From NCBI RefSeq assembly GCF_002797575.1, contig NZ_PGTX01000002.1:310001-374000 (forward strand): a stretch of 64,000 nucleotides of DNA, in the 5' to 3' direction. This document shows positions 1-9,018 of this stretch, piece by piece. The notes beneath the pieces were generated by a model. It searched no databases. It was not told the origin of the DNA and saw only the letters and a list, made by a program, of their open reading frames with translations. How positions within the stretch are numbered: the stretch's first letter is position 1; each line of letters begins with the position of its first letter. The position numbers were made by a program, and so were the translations under genes. This stretch comes from Polynucleobacter brandtiae. Lineage in GTDB: Bacteria; Pseudomonadota; Gammaproteobacteria; Burkholderiales; Burkholderiaceae.

Positions 1-148
1 AAACGTCATTTTCTTGCTTCAAACCAACTGATGCGTGCAAATTATGTGTCAAAGTTCCTAGTGGCCCTTTGACAGTGATCATTGCACCATTAATACTGAT
101 TTCAGCGCCCTTAGGGACTGTAATAGGTGATTTACCAACGCGAGACAT
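1..148 (-). CDS. rplF: 50S ribosomal protein L6 (partial, N-terminal part)
   Basis: Only the first 49 codons lie in the window; the rest runs off the left edge. The visible start MSRVGKSPITVPKGA is the typical L6 N-terminus, a protein of the large subunit near the sarcin-ricin loop and the GTPase factor site. The ATG is at 146-148 with a purine-rich GGAGAG ribosome binding site a few bases upstream. It follows rpsH by 10 bases in the spc operon, the usual order. Identification rests on the N-terminal sequence and the synteny. Confidence 0.95.
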   Translation of the reverse strand, partial: MSRVGKSPITVPKGAEISINGAMITVKGPLGTLTHNLHASVGLKQENDV

Positions 149-158
149 ATTTCTCTCC

Positions 159-554
159 TTACGCGACGTAGCAAATAACTTCGCCACCAACGCCGTTTGC
201 ACGGGCTTTGCGGTCTGTCATTACGCCTTGTGGGGTTGAAATAATTGCAATGCCCAAACCATTCATTACTTCAGGAATGTCGTGGCGTCCTTTGTAGATA
301 CGTAGACTTGGTGTTGATACACGGTCAATACGCTCAATTACAGGGCGGCCTGCATAGTACTTAAGATCAATGTGGAGCACTGGCTTAGCTGCTTCACCTT
401 TGATTTCAAAACTATCAATATAACCTTCATCCTGCAAGACTTTTGCAATAGCTACTTTTACTTTTGACGACGGCATCAAGACTACGGGCTTCTGCACTGC
501 TTGCGCATTGCGTATCCGGGTCAACATGTCGGCGATTGGATCGCTAATACTCAT
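159..554 (-). CDS. rpsH: 30S ribosomal protein S8
   Basis: Full-length S8 (131 residues), a primary 16S rRNA binder of the small-subunit platform. The start [18 protein letters not shown] and the C-terminal part with [13 protein letters not shown] and GGEVICYVA are diagnostic. It sits between rpsN and rplF, as in other proteobacterial spc operons. In E. coli S8 is also the translational repressor of the spc operon, binding near the start of rplE. I did not identify that site here, so regulation by S8 is inference from the family. Confidence 0.98.
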   Translation of the reverse strand: MSISDPIADMLTRIRNAQAVQKPVVLMPSSKVKVAIAKVLQDEGYIDSFEIKGEAAKPVLHIDLKYYAGRPVIERIDRVSTPSLRIYKGRHDIPEVMNGLGIAIISTPQGVMTDRKARANGVGGEVICYVA

Positions 555-578
555 GAGTTCTCCTAATTCTTTCGCCGC

Positions 579-884
579 TTACCAGCTGGCCTTGGTTAAT
601 CCGGGGATTTCGCCACGGAAGGCGATTTCGCGAATCTTGCTACGGGCTAATCCAAACTTACTGAATACACCGCGTGGACGACCTGTTAATGAACAACGAT
701 TTCTTTGACGAATCGGGCTTGCATTCCGTGGAAGCGCTTGCATTTTCAAACGTGCTTCATACCGCTCTTCATCACTGCGAGACTGGTCAGCGATGATTGC
801 TTTTAGTTCAGCGCGCTTAACAGCGTACTTCTCTACAGTTTTAGCGCGCTTATTCTCGCGCTCAATCAGGGATAGTTTTGCCAC
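579..884 (-). CDS. rpsN: 30S ribosomal protein S14 (zinc-free long form)
   Basis: S14 of 101 residues, a small-subunit head protein. The start [20 protein letters not shown] and the core [21 protein letters not shown] are characteristic. It is the long form that lacks the four zinc-binding cysteines of the short paralogue, having only one cysteine in the [10 protein letters not shown] loop. It lies between rplE and rpsH with gaps of 9 and 24 bases, in keeping with one spc transcript. Confidence 0.98.
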   Translation of the reverse strand: MAKLSLIERENKRAKTVEKYAVKRAELKAIIADQSRSDEERYEARLKMQALPRNASPIRQRNRCSLTGRPRGVFSKFGLARSKIREIAFRGEIPGLTKASW

Positions 885-893
885 GTTAGCCTC

Positions 894-1436
894 TTAATTG
901 CGGAATGGGAATTTGAACGCTGCTAACAAAGCTTTTGCTTCTTCGTCAGTTTTAGCGGTCGTCGTAATACTAATATTGAGACCACGAAGGGCATCAATTT
1001 TGTCGTACTCGATTTCAGGGAAAATAATTTGCTCTTTAACGCCAATATTGTAGTTACCACGGCCATCAAATGCCTTACCAGAGATTCCCCGGAAGTCACG
1101 AACACGTGGTAATGCAACAGTAACAAAGCGATCTAAAAACTCATACATGCGCTGACCACGTAGTGTCACCATGGCACCAATTGGGTAGCCTTGACGAATC
1201 TTGAAACCAGCGATAGCTTTTTTTGCCTTCGTTACGACTGGCTTCTGACCTGCTACTTTTGTCAAATCACCAACAGCATTTTCGATAATTTTTTTGTCAT
1301 TTACCGCATCACCCAAACCCATATTCAGGGTAATCTTGGTGATACGTGGAACTTGCATTACTGACTTATAACCAAACTTGGTCATTAAGTCAGCCATGAC
1401 TTTTTCTTTGTAATGCTCTTGAAAACGTGTGCTCAT
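894..1436 (-). CDS. rplE: 50S ribosomal protein L5
   Basis: L5 of 180 residues, which binds 5S rRNA in the central protuberance and contacts the P-site tRNA. It begins [18 protein letters not shown]. Conserved segments include [24 protein letters not shown], and the C-terminal [18 protein letters not shown]. The length is normal for the family. It is placed between rplX and rpsN with short gaps. In E. coli the S8 repressor site overlaps the start of this gene; that is family knowledge, not something shown here. Confidence 0.98.
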   Translation of the reverse strand: MSTRFQEHYKEKVMADLMTKFGYKSVMQVPRITKITLNMGLGDAVNDKKIIENAVGDLTKVAGQKPVVTKAKKAIAGFKIRQGYPIGAMVTLRGQRMYEFLDRFVTVALPRVRDFRGISGKAFDGRGNYNIGVKEQIIFPEIEYDKIDALRGLNISITTTAKTDEEAKALLAAFKFPFRN

Positions 1437-1452
1437 AATTTTTCCGTATCCC

Positions 1453-1761
1453 TTATGCGCTCAATGTTGCGCCGGTAGTTTTCAGGAAACGCTGCTTTTT
1501 ACCGTCAACGAGTTTGATACCAACACGTGATGGCTTGCCGTTTCCGTCAACCAAAGCAACATTAGAAATGTGAACTGGCATTACCTTGTCAATCATTCCA
1601 CCAGTGATACCGGCAGCTGGATTAGGTTTTACGCTCTTCTTATAAATATTTACACCTTCAATTACTAACTTATGCTCAAGAACTGTCGTTACAGTTCCTT
1701 GCTTGCCCTTGTCGCGGCCAGTTAATAAAATGACGGAATCACCTTTACGAATCTTTTTCAT
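1453..1761 (-). CDS. rplX: 50S ribosomal protein L24
   Basis: L24 of 102 residues, an early assembly protein of the large subunit that binds the 5' domain of 23S rRNA near the exit tunnel. The N-terminal KOW motif is clear (residues about 4-22, [19 protein letters not shown]). The C-terminus [14 protein letters not shown] is also typical. It lies 9 bases downstream of rplN and 16 upstream of rplE, in the same spc transcript. Confidence 0.98.
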   Translation of the reverse strand: MKKIRKGDSVILLTGRDKGKQGTVTTVLEHKLVIEGVNIYKKSVKPNPAAGITGGMIDKVMPVHISNVALVDGNGKPSRVGIKLVDGKKQRFLKTTGATLSA

Positions 1762-1770
1762 ATCAGCCTC

Positions 1771-2139
1771 TTAAATGACTTCGGGGGCGAGAGAAACGAT
1801 CTTCATGAACTTTTCAGTACGCAATTCGCGCGTTACTGGTCCAAAGATACGTGTGCCAATTGGCTCTAGCTTTGCGTTGAGAAGTACCGCAGCGTTTGCA
1901 TCGAATTTAATCAATGAACCGTCTGGACGGCGAACACCCTTAGCAGTTCTCACTACTACAGCGTTGTATATGTCACCTTTTTTTACACGGCCACGTGGAG
2001 CAGCGGATTTCACGCTTACCTTGATAACATCACCAATACTGGCGTAACGACGCTTAGAGCCGCCTAACACCTTGATGCACAAGACTTCACTGGCGCCAGT
2101 ATTATCGGCAACCTGTAATCTACTTTCGGTCTGAATCAT
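1771..2139 (-). CDS. rplN: 50S ribosomal protein L14
   Basis: L14 of 122 residues, at the subunit interface (bridge B8) beside L19. It begins [19 protein letters not shown], a signature stretch, and ends [14 protein letters not shown]. It is the first gene of the spc unit: 187 bases separate it from rpsQ, far more than the 2-16 bases seen between most neighbours. A separate promoter or a regulated leader in that gap is therefore likely. Confidence 0.98.
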   Translation of the reverse strand: MIQTESRLQVADNTGASEVLCIKVLGGSKRRYASIGDVIKVSVKSAAPRGRVKKGDIYNAVVVRTAKGVRRPDGSLIKFDANAAVLLNAKLEPIGTRIFGPVTRELRTEKFMKIVSLAPEVI

Positions 2140-2326
2140 TTTTTAATCCCCAACTTGTTAGCCAAAGGCAAACAGTCTTGGTTCCGTCTATGGGCTAAAG
2201 CGAAAGCGAAAGCCCGGAATTAATGAAAAAACACTGCTTCACCTAATAAAACTAGCGAAGCCGCCTATTCTACTACGAAATGCAGGGGAAAGGTAAATAA
2301 ATTTACCAAATTCCCTTTATATTTCT
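2140..2326 (-). promoter_or_regulatory. S10/spc intercistronic region with two hairpins
   Basis: A 187-base gap between rpsQ and rplN. Just after rpsQ a palindrome GGTAAAT-AA-ATTTACC (2292-2307) is flanked by GGGAA/TTCCC and could form a hairpin without a strong T tract. A smaller hairpin GGGCT/AGCCC lies at 2192-2215, before rplN. A weak -10-like TAGAAT with a poor -35 is present on the minus strand near 2270. In E. coli the spc promoter lies at this same junction. I see structure but no convincing promoter. Confidence 0.4.
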
Positions 2327-2596
2327 TTAAATACCTTTTGAAGCCTCTACTAAACGGGTTACAACCCAAGATTTAGTACGTGAAATTGGTCTTGATTCTG
2401 CAATTTCAACCGTGTCACCCATCTTATATGTACCAGCTTCGTCATGCGCATGGTATTTTTTTGACTTTCCAACATACTTGCCATACAGAGCGTGCTTTAC
2501 TTGACGCTCGACTAGCACAGTCACGGTTTTTTGCATTTTATCGCTAACGACACGGCCCACTAGGGTCCGGCGCAAGGGTTTAGATAATTCTGTCAT
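2327..2596 (-). CDS. rpsQ: 30S ribosomal protein S17
   Basis: S17 of 89 residues, a primary 16S rRNA-binding OB-fold protein of the small-subunit body. It has the family motif [22 protein letters not shown] near the N-terminus (residues 9-30) and the Y-H-AHDE core. It is the last gene of the S10 unit, 12 bases after rpmC and followed by a 187-base gap that contains a hairpin. Confidence 0.97.
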   Translation of the reverse strand: MTELSKPLRRTLVGRVVSDKMQKTVTVLVERQVKHALYGKYVGKSKKYHAHDEAGTYKMGDTVEIAESRPISRTKSWVVTRLVEASKGI

Positions 2597-2608
2597 ATCC
2601 CTTTATCC

Positions 2609-2803
2609 TTATTTCTGTGCAGTTTTTTGAGTAATAAAAGTTTTTACACGAGCAATTTCGCGCTTATTCTTACCCAATTGGCTGGTATTGGTGAGTTGCT
2701 GTGTACCCTTTTGCATACGGAGCTTGAAGGTTGTCTTCAGAAGCTCAGTTAATTCTGCATTCAAGGCAAGCAGATCTTTTGATGCTAATTCTGTCTTTTT
2801 CAT
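2609..2803 (-). CDS. rpmC: 50S ribosomal protein L29
   Basis: L29 of 64 residues, a helical hairpin protein at the polypeptide exit that helps dock trigger factor and SRP. I chose the ATG at 2801-2803 ([20 protein letters not shown]). A TTG six codons upstream overlaps the end of rplP and has no better ribosome binding site. The sequence [24 protein letters not shown] is the family core. It lies between rplP and rpsQ in the S10 operon. Confidence 0.96.
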   Translation of the reverse strand: MKKTELASKDLLALNAELTELLKTTFKLRMQKGTQQLTNTSQLGKNKREIARVKTFITQKTAQK

Positions 2804-2817
2804 AATCTCTATTCCAA

Positions 2818-3231
2818 TCAACCTAAGTGGCGAATTACGAATGTTGTTTGTAAAGGCAACTTAGCTGCAGCAAGCTTAAAAGCTTCGCGTGCCAAAGTCT
2901 CATCTACGCCATCCATCTCGTACAAAATCTTACCTGGTTGAATTTCAGCTACGTAGTACTCTGGATTACCTTTACCGTTACCCATACGTACTTCAGCTGG
3001 CTTTTGTGAAATTGGCTTATCTGGGAAAATACGAATCCAGATCCGGCCACCACGTTTGATGTGACGTGTCATAGCGCGGCGAGCAGATTCAATTTGACGT
3101 GCTGTCAAACGACCGCGACCAACAGCTTTCAAACCGAAGTCACCAAAAGCTACAGAACTACCGCGTGTTGCCACTCCGGTATTGCGACCCTTTTGTTCCT
3201 TGCGATACTTACGACGCTTTGGCTGTAACAT
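2818..3231 (-). CDS. rplP: 50S ribosomal protein L16
   Basis: L16 of 137 residues, which helps position A-site tRNA and organises the peptidyl transferase region. The start [17 protein letters not shown] and the motifs [14 protein letters not shown] and [15 protein letters not shown] are characteristic. It lies 2 bases after rpsC and just before rpmC, which suggests translational coupling. Confidence 0.98.
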   Translation of the reverse strand: MLQPKRRKYRKEQKGRNTGVATRGSSVAFGDFGLKAVGRGRLTARQIESARRAMTRHIKRGGRIWIRIFPDKPISQKPAEVRMGNGKGNPEYYVAEIQPGKILYEMDGVDETLAREAFKLAAAKLPLQTTFVIRHLG

Positions 3232-3233
3232 GC

Positions 3234-4067
3234 TTACTCTCCTGACTTCTGCGCATCAGCAGCTGCAACTTCTACAGTAGCTTCAACGGCTTTACGTACA
3301 CGCTTCACAGCTGGCTTAGCAACTACTAATGGCTTATCTTCGCCTGCTGGTTTGCGTGTAGTTGTTTTAGATGGTGCACGACGTGGTTTTCTATCATCGG
3401 CTGCTGGCTCTGCTGTAACTACTGGAGCATCTGCACCACGACCAAGTGTGTCGCCTTTGTAGACCCACACCTTTACACCGATAATGCCGTACGTTGTTTC
3501 CGCTTCAGATGTAGCGTAATCAATGTCAGCCTTCAAGGTGTGAAGTGGAACACGGCCTTCACGATACCACTCACGACGAGCAATTTCAGCACCATTTAAA
3601 CGGCCAGAAGACATAATTTTAATTCCGAGTGCACCAAGGCGCATTGCATTTTGCATAGCACGCTTCATTGCACGACGGAACATAATGCGCTTCTCAAGCT
3701 GTTGCGTAATTGAATCGGCAATTAACTGGGCATCTACTTCAGGCTTACGAATCTCTTCAATATTGACGTGAACAGGAACGCCCATGCGCTTTTGCAATTC
3801 GCGACGGAGCACTTCAATATCTTCGCCTTTTTTACCGATAACAACACCGGGACGTGAGCTATAAATCGTAATGCGAGCATTCTTTGCAGGACGCTCGATG
3901 ATTACCTTGCTCACTGATGCATTCTTTAATTTTTTCTTCAGGTAGATGCGGACATCTACGTCTTCTTTGAGCATCTTCGCAAAATCAGTGTTATTTGCAT
4001 ACCACTTTGATGTCCAGTTCTTCGTTACCGAGAGTCGGAATCCGGTGGGGTTTATCTTTTGGCCCAT
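3234..4067 (-). CDS. rpsC: 30S ribosomal protein S3 with long basic C-terminal tail
   Basis: S3 of 277 residues, in the small-subunit head at the mRNA entry tunnel, where it contributes to helicase activity. The start [18 protein letters not shown] and the KH-domain GxxG loop VIGKKG (residues 76-81) are clear. The usual S3 fold ends near residue 210. The remaining roughly 67 residues are a low-complexity tail rich in Ala, Lys, Arg, Pro and Val. E. coli S3 is about 233 residues, so the tail is longer here. It lies 8 bases after rplV. Confidence 0.97.
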   Translation of the reverse strand: MGQKINPTGFRLSVTKNWTSKWYANNTDFAKMLKEDVDVRIYLKKKLKNASVSKVIIERPAKNARITIYSSRPGVVIGKKGEDIEVLRRELQKRMGVPVHVNIEEIRKPEVDAQLIADSITQQLEKRIMFRRAMKRAMQNAMRLGALGIKIMSSGRLNGAEIARREWYREGRVPLHTLKADIDYATSEAETTYGIIGVKVWVYKGDTLGRGADAPVVTAEPAADDRKPRRAPSKTTTRKPAGEDKPLVVAKPAVKRVRKAVEATVEVAAADAQKSGE

Positions 4068-4075
4068 ATCTTTCC

Positions 4076-4411
4076 TTAGTTACTCAAGGTCACGGTGATG
4101 TGACATGTTTGTTTTTCAATTTGATTGCCACGACCCTTAGCGCGCGCAGTAAAGCGCTTTAAAGACGTACCTTTATCAACAAGAATGGTTGATACCTTGA
4201 GTTCATCAATATCAGCGCCATTATTATGTTCAGCGTTGGCCATTGCTGACTCAACTACTTTCTTTACAATAAAAGCAGCTTTTTTAGGGCTGAAATTCAA
4301 AATGTTCATAGCGCGCGAAATTGGCAATCCACGAATCTGATCAGCGACCAAACGTGTTTTTTGCGCAGAAATGCGGGCACCGCGGTGCATTGCTTTAACT
4401 TCCATCATCAT
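4076..4411 (-). CDS. rplV: 50S ribosomal protein L22
   Basis: L22 of up to 111 residues; its long beta hairpin lines the peptide exit tunnel, and mutations there give macrolide resistance. The start is uncertain by one or two codons because the protein begins with three methionines in a row ([11 protein letters not shown]); related betaproteobacterial proteins begin MMEVKA. The motifs [16 protein letters not shown] and [20 protein letters not shown] are diagnostic. It lies between rpsS and rpsC in the S10 operon. Confidence 0.97.
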   Translation of the reverse strand: MMMEVKAMHRGARISAQKTRLVADQIRGLPISRAMNILNFSPKKAAFIVKKVVESAMANAEHNNGADIDELKVSTILVDKGTSLKRFTARAKGRGNQIEKQTCHITVTLSN

Positions 4412-4415
4412 CCCC

Positions 4416-4694
4416 TTACTTCTTCGTTACTTTCTTGTCAGCAGCGTGACCTTTGAAAGTACGGGTCAAGGCAAATTCGCCTAACTTATGACCCACCATG
4501 TTTTCTGATACATAAACCGGAACGTGCTGTCGACCGTTGTGAACTGCAATTGTCAAACCAATGAAGTCTGGCAATATCGTTGAACGGCGTGACCAAGTTT
4601 TAATCGGCTTCTTGTCTTTGTTTGCCTGTGCAACTTCAACTTTTTTTACCAAGCTGGCGTCGCAAAAAGGACCTTTTTTAGCTGAACGTGTCAT
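4416..4694 (-). CDS. rpsS: 30S ribosomal protein S19
   Basis: S19 of 92 residues, in the small-subunit head near the A-site finger bridge. It begins [19 protein letters not shown] and contains [21 protein letters not shown] and [18 protein letters not shown], all classic. Its stop is 4 bases before rplV and its start follows rplB by 19 bases, the standard S10 operon order. Confidence 0.98.
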   Translation of the reverse strand: MTRSAKKGPFCDASLVKKVEVAQANKDKKPIKTWSRRSTILPDFIGLTIAVHNGRQHVPVYVSENMVGHKLGEFALTRTFKGHAADKKVTKK

Positions 4695-4713
4695 ATCTAT
4701 TTATCCTTGTCGC

Positions 4714-5544
4714 TTAACGTTTTTGACGACGTTGAACGATCATCGAAGTTGTGCGCTTATTGCGACGTGTACGATAACCTTTGGTTGGAGTGCCCCATGG
4801 AGATACTGGTACACGGCCTTCGCCTGTCTTACCTTCACCACCACCGTGTGGGTGATCTACTGGGTTCATTGCCACACCGCGAACGGTTGGGCGAATACCA
4901 CGCCAGCGGTTTGCACCAGCTTTACCAATAACGCGCAAGCTATGCTCTTCGTTTCCAACTTCACCAATAGTGGCGCGGCACTCGATCAAAATACGACGTA
5001 CCTCACCGGAACGTAAACGCACCTGAGCATATACACCTTCACGCGCTAACAGTACTGCGGACCCGCCAGCAGAACGAGCAATCTGCGCACCTTTACCAGG
5101 CAACATTTCCACGCAGTGGATTGTGCTACCAACAGGTATATTGCGAATCGGTAAATTGTTACCAGACTTGATTGGCGCTTCTGAACCACTCATCAGCGGC
5201 TGACCAACAACCATACCCTTAGCTGCCAAAATATAACGACGCTCACCATCAGCAAACAAAACCAACGCAATATTTGCACTGCGGTTTGGATCGTATTCTA
5301 GACGCTCAACTTTTGATGGAATACCATCTTTGTCGTTTCGCTTAAAGTCTACAACGCGATAGTGATGCTTATGTCCACCACCTTTATGACGAGTAGTAAT
5401 GTGGCCGTTATTATTACGACCCGCTTTTTGAAATTGTGGCTCCAACAATGCTGCAAAAGGTTTGCCTTTATGCAGATCGGGATTTACCACCTTGACCATT
5501 GAACGACGACCTGGTGAGGTCGGTTTTGTCTTCATCAAAGGCAT
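4714..5544 (-). CDS. rplB: 50S ribosomal protein L2
   Basis: L2 of 276 residues, a primary 23S rRNA-binding protein needed for subunit association and peptidyl transferase activity. It contains the signature near residues 218-240, [20 protein letters not shown], which includes the conserved functional histidine. The length is standard. It follows rplW by 2 bases, consistent with coupled translation. Confidence 0.98.
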   Translation of the reverse strand: MPLMKTKPTSPGRRSMVKVVNPDLHKGKPFAALLEPQFQKAGRNNNGHITTRHKGGGHKHHYRVVDFKRNDKDGIPSKVERLEYDPNRSANIALVLFADGERRYILAAKGMVVGQPLMSGSEAPIKSGNNLPIRNIPVGSTIHCVEMLPGKGAQIARSAGGSAVLLAREGVYAQVRLRSGEVRRILIECRATIGEVGNEEHSLRVIGKAGANRWRGIRPTVRGVAMNPVDHPHGGGEGKTGEGRVPVSPWGTPTKGYRTRRNKRTTSMIVQRRQKR

Positions 5545-5546
5545 GA

Positions 5547-5861
5547 TTAATTCGCCTCCGCTTCAAAGTTAATTTCTTGACCTGGCTTCAAACTGACATA
5601 AGCCTTCTTTGTGTGATCGCGACGACCTTCAAAACGGCCATAGCGCTTTGGCTTACCTTTTTGATTCACGATTTGAACTGAGTCAACTTGCACCTTAAAG
5701 AGCAATTCAACTGCTTGTTTTACATCGCTTTTGTTTGCATCGCGCATAACCTGGAAAACTACTTGTTCGTTTTTCTCTGCAACCATTGTCGCTTTTTCAG
5801 AGATAACCGGTCCAAGCAGCACCTTCATCAAATTATGATCATTTTTACGAATTTGGGTCAT
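5547..5861 (-). CDS. rplW: 50S ribosomal protein L23
   Basis: L23 of 104 residues, at the tunnel exit, the main docking point for trigger factor and SRP. I chose the ATG at 5859-5861 ([19 protein letters not shown]) over a longer reading frame. It has a strong GAGGAG site upstream, and the longer version would overlap rplD by 100 bases. The start overlaps the rplD stop as ATGA, the usual mark of translational coupling. The core [20 protein letters not shown] is typical. Confidence 0.96.
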   Translation of the reverse strand: MTQIRKNDHNLMKVLLGPVISEKATMVAEKNEQVVFQVMRDANKSDVKQAVELLFKVQVDSVQIVNQKGKPKRYGRFEGRRDHTKKAYVSLKPGQEINFEAEAN

Positions 5862-6478
5862 TTGAGCATCTCCTCGATTTTTGCAATCGCAGCTTTGCTT
5901 ACCAATATCTTTTTGTAGCCTACTAAAGCTAATGGATCGGCATGCTGTGGCTCGCACACTGCAACTTTATGCAAGTTGCGTGATGCTAAGAATAAATTCT
6001 CGCTAACTTGATCAAGAATGATCAACACTGAATCCAGTCCCATGGCCTTAACTTTGTCAGCTAAGACTTTAGTTTTTGGAGCATCAAGCTTGAATTCGTC
6101 AACAATATTTAAGCGGCCTTCGCGTGCTAACTGAGAAAGAATAGATCTCATACCAGCGCGATACATTTTCTTGTTAACTTTTTGGCTGAAGTTTTCTTCA
6201 GGTGAGTTCGGGAATATACGACCACCTCCACGCCACAGCGGGGAAGAACTCATACCAGCACGAGCACGTCCAGTACCTTTTTGACGCCAAGGTTTTTTGG
6301 TGGTGTGCTTAACTTGTTCACGGTCTTTTTGTGCACGATTACCGCTTCGTGCATTTGCTTGATACGCCACAACAACTTGGTGTATCAATGCCTCGTTATA
6401 TTCACGTTCGAATACTTCTGGTGAGCCTTGAATGCCTGCACCTAAAGTACCGTTATCTTGGAGAAGCTTAAGTTCCAT
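5858..6478 (-). CDS. rplD: 50S ribosomal protein L4
   Basis: L4 of 206 residues, which binds 23S rRNA domain I and reaches into the exit tunnel. The motif [21 protein letters not shown] (residues about 63-83) is the tunnel loop. In E. coli L4 also represses the S10 operon through the rpsJ leader. Here rpsJ is separated from rplC and travels with tuf, so any L4 control may act in the rpsJ-rplC gap instead; this is inference. The gene overlaps rplW by 4 bases. Confidence 0.97.
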   Translation of the reverse strand: MELKLLQDNGTLGAGIQGSPEVFEREYNEALIHQVVVAYQANARSGNRAQKDREQVKHTTKKPWRQKGTGRARAGMSSSPLWRGGGRIFPNSPEENFSQKVNKKMYRAGMRSILSQLAREGRLNIVDEFKLDAPKTKVLADKVKAMGLDSVLIILDQVSENLFLASRNLHKVAVCEPQHADPLALVGYKKILVSKAAIAKIEEMLK

Positions 6479-6489
6479 ATTCGTTCTCC

Positions 6490-7146
6490 TTATTTCTTCA
6501 TCAACGGTGTTTTAACCGCTGGAGTAACGATTACTTTACCGCCTGGGGCACCTGGAATAGCGCCTTTAACCATGATCAGATTGCGTTCTGTATCAATGCG
6601 TGCGATGACTAAATTTTGTACTGTACGTGTTTCATCACCAAGGTGGCCTGTCATGCGCTTACCTGGAAATACGCGACCTGGATCTTGCGCCATACCGATA
6701 GAACCTGGCACGTTATGTGAACGTGAGTTACCGTGTGAGGCGCGACCTGATGCGAAGTGGTGACGCTTGATGGTTCCGGCATAACCCTTACCAATTGTCA
6801 CACCCTGAACGTCCACTTTTTGACCCGCAGCAAATGCAGTGTCAGCAGGTATAACTTGACCTGTTGTCATTTCAGCTATTTTCGCAGCATCTAAATGAAA
6901 TTCGTTCAGTGCGTTACCAGCCATCACACCAGCTTTAGCGAAGTGTCCGGCCATTGATTTGGTTACGCGAGTAGCTCTACGTGTGCCATGTGCTAACTGG
7001 ATAGCGTTATAGCCATCAGTTGCCTGGGTCTTGATTTGAGCGACTCTGTTATCGCTCACGTCAATTACAGTAACGGGAATTGCTTCCCCTTCGTCTGTAA
7101 ATAGACGGGTCATGCCGATCTTGCGACCGATTAAGCCTAAGCTCAT
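6490..7146 (-). CDS. rplC: 50S ribosomal protein L3
   Basis: L3 of 218 residues, an early assembly protein reaching the peptidyl transferase centre. I chose the second ATG ([16 protein letters not shown]), which sits 7 bases from a GGAG motif. The first ATG, two codons upstream, is only 1 base from that motif. The signature [20 protein letters not shown] and the [11 protein letters not shown] loop are present. Rather than lying directly behind rpsJ, it follows a gap of about 200 bases with a hairpin just upstream of the ribosome binding site. Confidence 0.96.
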   Translation of the reverse strand: MSLGLIGRKIGMTRLFTDEGEAIPVTVIDVSDNRVAQIKTQATDGYNAIQLAHGTRRATRVTKSMAGHFAKAGVMAGNALNEFHLDAAKIAEMTTGQVIPADTAFAAGQKVDVQGVTIGKGYAGTIKRHHFASGRASHGNSRSHNVPGSIGMAQDPGRVFPGKRMTGHLGDETRTVQNLVIARIDTERNLIMVKGAIPGAPGGKVIVTPAVKTPLMKK

Positions 7147-7344
7147 ATTCATGCTCCACGCCGACTTCGATTGGTCGGCAAAATTTAATTTAAGTGATTT
7201 ACAAGTAAAAGTACTTCTAAATCAATAAGTTACGACATTTTTGATGCTAATAGAAACTTTAAATTCGCCCAACTAAATATGCGAAGCTTTAGATTTTATC
7301 CCGAAAGTCCTGTCGATGCAAGTGTAAAGACAGGAAATACTTAA
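7147..7344 (-). promoter_or_regulatory. rpsJ-rplC leader region with hairpins
   Basis: About 200 bases that read as the leader of rplC on the minus strand. A hairpin with arms 7308-7314 and 7329-7335 (TCCTGTC/GACAGGA) lies directly after rpsJ. A second, GCCGAC/GTCGGC (7160-7165 with 7174-7179), ends close to the rplC ribosome binding site. The middle part is AT-rich and contains weak promoter-like hexamers. The S10-unit genes downstream probably have their own control here, but no decisive promoter is visible. Confidence 0.4.
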
Positions 7345-7656
7345 TTATTGCAACTTAATTTCTACGTCCACACCAGCTGGTAAGTCTAATTTCATCAATG
7401 CATCTACTGTTTTTTCTGTAGGATCAACAATATCCATTAGGCGTAAGTGTGTACGAATCTCTAACTGATCACGTGATGTTTTATTTACGTGCGGTGAACG
7501 CAAAATATCAAAACGCTCAATGCGAGTTGGCAAAGGAACTGGGCCCTTAACCACTGCGCCTGTGCGCTTAGCTGTATCGACAATCTCAGCTGCTGATTGG
7601 TCAATTAAACGGTAATCAAATGCTTTAAGACGAATACGAATTTTTTGGTTTTGCAT
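7345..7656 (-). CDS. rpsJ: 30S ribosomal protein S10 (NusE)
   Basis: S10 of 103 residues, a small-subunit head protein that, as NusE, also joins the NusB-boxA antitermination complex on rRNA transcripts. The start [21 protein letters not shown] and the motif [21 protein letters not shown] are diagnostic. It lies 122 bases downstream of tuf and 198 bases upstream of rplC, so it appears to be the last gene of the str group rather than the first of S10. Confidence 0.98.
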   Translation of the reverse strand: MQNQKIRIRLKAFDYRLIDQSAAEIVDTAKRTGAVVKGPVPLPTRIERFDILRSPHVNKTSRDQLEIRTHLRLMDIVDPTEKTVDALMKLDLPAGVDVEIKLQ

Positions 7657-7777
7657 ATTAATTCCAAAGAGCGTTGCGGTGCTGCCGCGTTATGTTTCTA
7701 AAGAGCTCGGTGACATCAACAGCACTGATGTCACCGGTTAGCAAACCGCTAAATATAGTTACTAAATAAACCTTAAA

Positions 7778-8968
7778 TCAAGCCAAAATCTTAGCAACCA
7801 CTCCGGCGCCAACTGTACGGCCACCTTCACGAATCGCAAAACGTAAGCCTTCTTCCATCGCGATTGGCGCGATGAGTTTGACAGTAATGGTTACGTTATC
7901 ACCAGGCATCACCATTTCTTTGTCTGTTGGCAACTCAATTGAACCTGTTACGTCCGTAGTACGGAAGTAAAACTGAGGACGGTAGTTGTTAAAGAATGGC
8001 GTATGACGTCCACCTTCATCTTTACCCAAGATATAAACCTCAGCTGTAAAGTGAGTATGTGGTGTGATTGAGCCTGGCTTAGCCAAGACTTGACCGCGCT
8101 CTACTTCTTCACGCTTTGTACCGCGCAACAAGATACCGACGTTATCGCCTGCTTGACCTTGATCGAGCAGTTTACGGAACATCTCTACACCAGTACAGGT
8201 TGTTTTGATTGTTGGCTTAATACCGATGACTTCGATCTCTTCACCAACCTTAACAATACCGCGCTCGATACGGCCAGTAACTACAGTACCGCGACCGGAG
8301 ATAGAGAACACATCTTCTACAGGCATCAAGAACGCACCATCAACAGCACGCTCTGGAGTTGGGATATAAGAGTCCAATGCATCAGCCAATTTCATAATGG
8401 CTTCTTTACCCATTGGGCCTTCATCGCCCTCAAGTGCTAACTTAGCAGAACCTTGAATGATTGGAGTGTCATCACCAGGGAAGTCGTATTTAGAAAGAAG
8501 CTCACGCACTTCCATTTCGACTAATTCTAATAACTCAGCATCATCAACCATATCGCATTTGTTTAAGAACACGATGATGTATGGAACGCCTACTTGGCGG
8601 GCCAAGAGGATATGCTCACGCGTTTGTGGCATTGGGCCATCGGCTGCAGAGCAAACCAAAATAGCGCCGTCCATCTGGGCAGCACCGGTAATCATGTTCT
8701 TGACATAGTCAGCGTGTCCTGGGCAATCAACGTGAGCGTAGTGACGATTCGCTGTCTCATACTCAACGTGTGCAGTATTAATCGTAATACCGCGTGCCTT
8801 TTCTTCAGGAGCTGCATCGATCTGATCGTATGCTTTTGCTTCGCCACCGAATGCTTTTGACAGCACAGTAGCAATCGCTGCTGTTAAGGTAGTTTTACCG
8901 TGGTCAACGTGACCGATGGTACCAACGTTTACGTGCGGTTTTGTCCGCTGAAACTTTTCTTTTGCCAT
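7778..8968 (-). CDS. tuf: Elongation factor Tu (first copy)
   Basis: EF-Tu of 396 residues, the GTPase that delivers aminoacyl-tRNA to the ribosome. The P loop [11 protein letters not shown] (residues 19-29), the switch region [14 protein letters not shown], the [21 protein letters not shown] segment and NKCD are all present. The protein is identical to the second copy at 24586-25776, and the DNA also appears identical, with sharp ends a few bases outside the gene. It follows fusA as in other str operons. Confidence 0.99.
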   Translation of the reverse strand: MAKEKFQRTKPHVNVGTIGHVDHGKTTLTAAIATVLSKAFGGEAKAYDQIDAAPEEKARGITINTAHVEYETANRHYAHVDCPGHADYVKNMITGAAQMDGAILVCSAADGPMPQTREHILLARQVGVPYIIVFLNKCDMVDDAELLELVEMEVRELLSKYDFPGDDTPIIQGSAKLALEGDEGPMGKEAIMKLADALDSYIPTPERAVDGAFLMPVEDVFSISGRGTVVTGRIERGIVKVGEEIEVIGIKPTIKTTCTGVEMFRKLLDQGQAGDNVGILLRGTKREEVERGQVLAKPGSITPHTHFTAEVYILGKDEGGRHTPFFNNYRPQFYFRTTDVTGSIELPTDKEMVMPGDNVTITVKLIAPIAMEEGLRFAIREGGRTVGAGVVAKILA

Positions 8969-9018
8969 TTTTTGTCTGCTTTCTTTAGCTAGTCAATATT
9001 CAAAATAATGTGGATAAA

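Noticed and set aside
4561-5016. A 151-residue plus-strand frame opposite rpsS and rplB
   Set aside because: It is antisense to two certain genes and shows no recognisable motif.
9009-9017. Exact DnaA box TGTGGATAA between fusA and tuf
   Set aside because: A single box, and about one chance match to either strand is expected every 130 kb; no second box or AT-rich element is near it.
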